Positions 61,612 through 64,000 of a stretch of DNA of 64,000 bases are shown here, in pieces. Made by a program: the position numbers and the translations under genes. The notes under the pieces are model-generated. The model had not been told where the DNA came from, made no database searches, and saw nothing but the letters and a program-made list of their open reading frames with translations. Origin of the DNA: JAJTFW01 sp046330075 (GTDB lineage: Bacteria > Bacteroidota > Bacteroidia > AKYH767-A > OLB10); assembly GCA_046330075.1 (NCBI GenBank), contig JAXLTL010000004.1, positions 195,130 to 259,129 on the forward strand. Direction: 5' to 3'. Each line of letters begins with the position of its first letter. The first letter of the stretch is position 1.

Positions 61612-62270
61612 GGTGCGTCGCTCTTCGTTCGTTTTGCAATAGTATGAACCAGAAGCACGCCGTCCAAATATTTAAACTGGTACACAAAGGCCTTTTCTCC
61701 CTGTGCGCCGCGGTAATGGGCTTCGCCGTCGCCTTCCATCGGATATGTGAAAACCGGTTCATATACAATCAGTTCAGCTGCGAAATGGATGCCGCCTCCG
61801 CCAATGGTTTTGAACAAGGCTTCCTTGGTGCTCCATACGAGGGTGGTGTCTTCCAGCTCCTTTTCGGGGCGAATCCACGACTTTTCCACTTCGTTCAGGA
61901 ACCGGGGAGCGATCTTCATGACCCGGGGAGAGATCTCCTCCAGATCGAGTCCACAACGCTCCAAAGGATGGTAAAGAAGTCCGATATGGGTCCGGCAATG
62001 GGAGATAGAGATATGTCCGTCACGGCCGTTGAGTCCCGGGGCGCCCAATTCATCGTACTGAATATCAATACGATGTCCCGGCTGGAGGGCATCCAGCAGA
62101 CAACGGGTCGCCATTTTCTCCCGCCGGCGGGTATCATGCGGATAGAGGCGGAGGATCTCCGCAAAATCGTCGGGTGATAAAAACCTTTCGAAGTCCTTTT
62201 GCGTTTCAGTGAGGTGCCAGATCCATACACCGGCCCCCGTCGATAGCAGTGTATGCTGAATCAATGGCAT
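61608..62270 (-). CDS. 4'-phosphopantetheinyl transferase, Sfp superfamily
   Basis: 220 residues from the ATG at 62270. The frame is open another 85 codons upstream, but that part lies antisense to ahcY and has no similarity. HISISH at 86-91, the metal Asp in RCGLDLEEI (107-112) and WSTKEALFK at 146-154 define the superfamily. It moves 4'-phosphopantetheine from CoA to a Ser of a carrier protein, most likely the fatty-acid acyl carrier protein or another carrier. It is divergent from ahcY with 78 bp between starts and coupled to the GGGP synthase gene by an ATGA overlap. Confidence 0.92.
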   Translation of the reverse strand: MPLIQHTLLSTGAGVWIWHLTETQKDFERFLSPDDFAEILRLYPHDTRRREKMATRCLLDALQPGHRIDIQYDELGAPGLNGRDGHISISHCRTHIGLLYHPLERCGLDLEEISPRVMKIAPRFLNEVEKSWIRPEKELEDTTLVWSTKEALFKTIGGGGIHFAAELIVYEPVFTYPMEGDGEAHYRGAQGEKAFVYQFKYLDGVLLVHTIAKRTKSDAP

Positions 62271-62321
62271 CTGTTGAAATATTATTAACCCCGGCGTAGT
62301 GGATAGCTCAGCGCAGAATCT

Positions 62322-62329
62322 TAACTTCG
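62322..62329 (+). promoter_or_regulatory. -7-like box of ahcY
   Basis: TAACTTCG, one base from TAnnTTTG, ends 19 nt before the ATG. An A-rich stretch (CAAAAAAAAATG at the start) precedes the start codon, as in highly expressed Bacteroidota genes. Confidence 0.45.
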
Positions 62330-62348
62330 CACAAAATTTCAAAAAAAA

Positions 62349-63665
62349 ATGAAGACACAAACAGCACAGTATGTAAAATACAAGGTGAAAGACATGTCCT
62401 TGGCTGAATGGGGACGCAAAGAAATCAAACTGGCGGAAACCGAAATGCCTGGTTTGATGTCGATCCGTGAAGAATACGGCCCGAAGAAGCCATTGAAAGG
62501 CGCCCGCATCGCAGGCTGTCTCCACATGACCATCCAGACTGCTGTATTGATTGAAACGTTGGTGGAACTGGGCGCGGAAGTGACCTGGTCGTCCTGCAAC
62601 ATTTTCTCAACTCAGGACCACGCTGCTGCGGCCATCGCTGCTGCCGGCATCTCCGTTTACGCCTGGAAAGGCATGAACGCCGAAGAATTCGACTGGTGCA
62701 TCGAGCAGACCCTTTTCTTCGGAGAAGAGCGTCAGCCCCTCAACATGATCCTCGACGACGGTGGTGACCTCACCAACATGGTCCTCGACAAATACCCTGA
62801 GCTCATCGCCAACATCCGCGGTATCTCTGAAGAGACTACTACCGGTGTACACCGTCTCCACGAGCGCATGAAGAACGGCACCTTGCCACTCCCTGCGATC
62901 AACATCAACGACTCCGTGACCAAGTCGAAGTTCGACAACAAATACGGCTGCCGCGAATCACTCGTTGACGCCATCCGCCGCGCCACCGACCTCATGCTGG
63001 CCGGTAAGATTGCCGTAGTAGCAGGCTTTGGCGACGTAGGCAAAGGATCTGCCGAATCACTGAAAGACGCGAAAGTACGTACCATCGTTACCGAAATCGA
63101 CCCGATCTGCGCACTGCAGGCCGCGATGGAAGGCTACGAAGTGAAGAAGATGATCGACGCGGTGAAAGAAGCGGATATCGTAGTGACGGCGACCGGTAAC
63201 TTCGGCATCATCGGCGAAGCACACTTCCGCGCGATGAAGCACAATGCGGTGGTTTGCAACATCGGACACTTCGACAACGAAATCGACATGGCCTGGTTGA
63301 ACACCAACTACGGACATACCAAGGAAACCATCAAACCACAGGTAGACAAATACACCATCGACGGCAAGGACATCATCGTACTGGCCGAAGGACGTCTGGT
63401 GAACCTCGGTTGCGCCATGGGACACCCAAGTTTCGTGATGTCGAACTCGTTCACCAACCAGACGCTCGCACAGCTCGAACTCTGGATGAACCACGGCAAA
63501 TACGAAAACAAAGTTTACACGCTGCCCAAGCACCTCGACGAGAAGGTAGCGCGTCTCCACCTCGCCAAAATCGGCGTAGAGATCGACACCCTCACACCGG
63601 ACCAGGCCGAATACATCGGCGTAACGGTGAATGGACCTTTCAAAAACGAAATGTATCGTTACTAA
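62349..63665 (+). CDS. ahcY: Adenosylhomocysteinase (SAH hydrolase)
   Basis: 438 residues, cytosolic. It splits S-adenosylhomocysteine to homocysteine and adenosine, removing the product inhibitor of all methyltransferases (TrmB and RsmA are here). LAEWGRKEIKLAE, GCLHMTIQTAVLIETL, WSSCNIFSTQDHAAAAI, then the NAD loop AVVAGFGDVGKGSAESL and the C-terminal NGPFKNEMYRY (the KxxxYRY end) are typical. The sequence has very strong codon bias toward C-ending codons. A strong terminator follows 25 bp after the stop. Together with cystathionine beta-synthase it completes the path from SAH to cystathionine. Confidence 0.97.
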   Translation: MKTQTAQYVKYKVKDMSLAEWGRKEIKLAETEMPGLMSIREEYGPKKPLKGARIAGCLHMTIQTAVLIETLVELGAEVTWSSCNIFSTQDHAAAAIAAAGISVYAWKGMNAEEFDWCIEQTLFFGEERQPLNMILDDGGDLTNMVLDKYPELIANIRGISEETTTGVHRLHERMKNGTLPLPAININDSVTKSKFDNKYGCRESLVDAIRRATDLMLAGKIAVVAGFGDVGKGSAESLKDAKVRTIVTEIDPICALQAAMEGYEVKKMIDAVKEADIVVTATGNFGIIGEAHFRAMKHNAVVCNIGHFDNEIDMAWLNTNYGHTKETIKPQVDKYTIDGKDIIVLAEGRLVNLGCAMGHPSFVMSNSFTNQTLAQLELWMNHGKYENKVYTLPKHLDEKVARLHLAKIGVEIDTLTPDQAEYIGVTVNGPFKNEMYRY

Positions 63666-63690
63666 GAAGTAGCGAACTGATAAATAGAAA

Positions 63691-63720
63691 AGAGGTCATC
63701 CGGAAGGGTGGCCTTTTTTT
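63691..63720 (+). terminator. Rho-independent terminator of ahcY
   Basis: AGAGGTCATCC and GGGTGGCCTTT form an 11-bp stem (three G-T pairs) with a GGAA loop, followed by an unbroken T tract. It begins 25 bp after the stop codon. Confidence 0.88.
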
Positions 63721-64000
63721 GTGGCTTCGACTCCTCCCGCACTTACTTGCGGGACAGCCACCAAAAAAGCACGTCCGGCGCCTGCCTGCCCCGTCCTGTA
63801 ATCTGAACGGAGTACAGATTGCGGGAGTAGCATCGGGGAGCGGAGTCCGATAGCTATCGGACGAAGCCATCGGGCGAAGCGCCGAAAGTATTTTGGTTTT
63901 AATCTTAGCGTTGAAATTCAATAATATACATTGTTTTCAGATACTTCAAGAAGTACATAAGTAAACGTATATGATTACTTTATTGTGTACTTTGTAAACT
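63721..64000. other. Window end, no gene seen
   Basis: GC-rich repeat-like sequence to about 63885 holds the palindrome GTCCGATAGCTATCGGAC (63845-63862) and GTGGCT...AGCCAC (63721-63741). After 63900 the DNA turns AT-rich (TTGAAATTCAATAATATAC), as expected before a promoter of a gene beyond the window. Confidence 0.5.

Noticed and set aside
62271..62525. Longer N-terminus for the PPTase
   Set aside because: The extra 85 codons are antisense to ahcY and lack similarity; the ATG at 62270 begins the family-like sequence.
63254..63853. Plus-strand frame overlapping the end of ahcY
   Set aside because: Off-frame to ahcY, Arg/His-rich, crosses the strong terminator at 63691-63720.

Overview
The window is chromosomal DNA from a member of the Bacteroidota, probably of the Chitinophagales/Sphingobacteriia type; the rank below phylum is inference. 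Evidence: several secreted proteins with type IX secretion (T9SS) C-terminal domains, a GEVED-domain giant protein, a TonB-dependent receptor with a carboxypeptidase-D-like N-terminal domain, a LemA/TPM operon, a DUF4286 gene, and TAnnTTTG boxes (the Bacteroidota -7 promoter element) upstream of many genes. No tRNA, rRNA, CRISPR array, phage or insertion sequence was seen. The window is housekeeping and cell-envelope DNA, with islands of surface-protein genes and repeat-rich spacers.

Layout: 0-3 kb, a glycosyltransferase fragment, trmB and a lemA-TPM-TPM operon. 3-9 kb (minus strand), an HD/cyclic-nucleotide/histidine-kinase fusion, an MscS channel, an amino-acid dehydrogenase and a DUF2064-like gene. 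9.1-12.2 kb, two AT-rich tandem T9SS paralogues that look homogenised by gene conversion. 12.3-17.6 kb, purine nucleoside phosphorylase, serS, a TPR lipoprotein-like exported protein, DUF4286 and rsmA. 17.8-23.5 kb, a tight four-gene DNA-repair cassette (exonuclease, ATP-dependent ligase, Lhr-like helicase, PdeM phosphoesterase), followed by a hipBA toxin-antitoxin pair with a perfect inverted-repeat operator. 25.4-27.9 kb, a TonB-dependent receptor behind a TPP riboswitch, so probably a thiamine-compound importer. 28-38 kb, the GEVED protein, a T9SS reprolysin-like metalloprotease and a penicillin-acylase-family hydrolase. 38-44.3 kb (minus), a 2-hydroxyacid dehydrogenase/RidA pair, a hybrid-PAS sensor kinase with a lone receiver, and mgtE behind an M-box Mg2+ riboswitch. 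44.4-51 kb, a tiny lipoprotein, ung, an Omp85-family protein, a T9SS protein, era and der. 51-57 kb (minus), a patatin-Omp85 fusion, a BtuF-like binding protein, cystathionine beta-synthase, and a NadR-like kinase with PnuC. 57-64 kb, an AraC regulator, an S9 peptidase, PPTase/GGGP-synthase and ahcY.

The least explained signal is a dispersed family of intergenic elements. They combine a GGAACGCGGAT...GCGGAT module with a long AT-rich hairpin and a CAATCAGTGGCTA tail, and they lie mostly just 3' of genes. A second theme is promoter layout: at many genes the TAnnTTTG box ends only 4-10 nt before the start codon, which predicts leaderless or nearly leaderless mRNAs. The two riboswitch genes instead have long structured leaders behind the same box.
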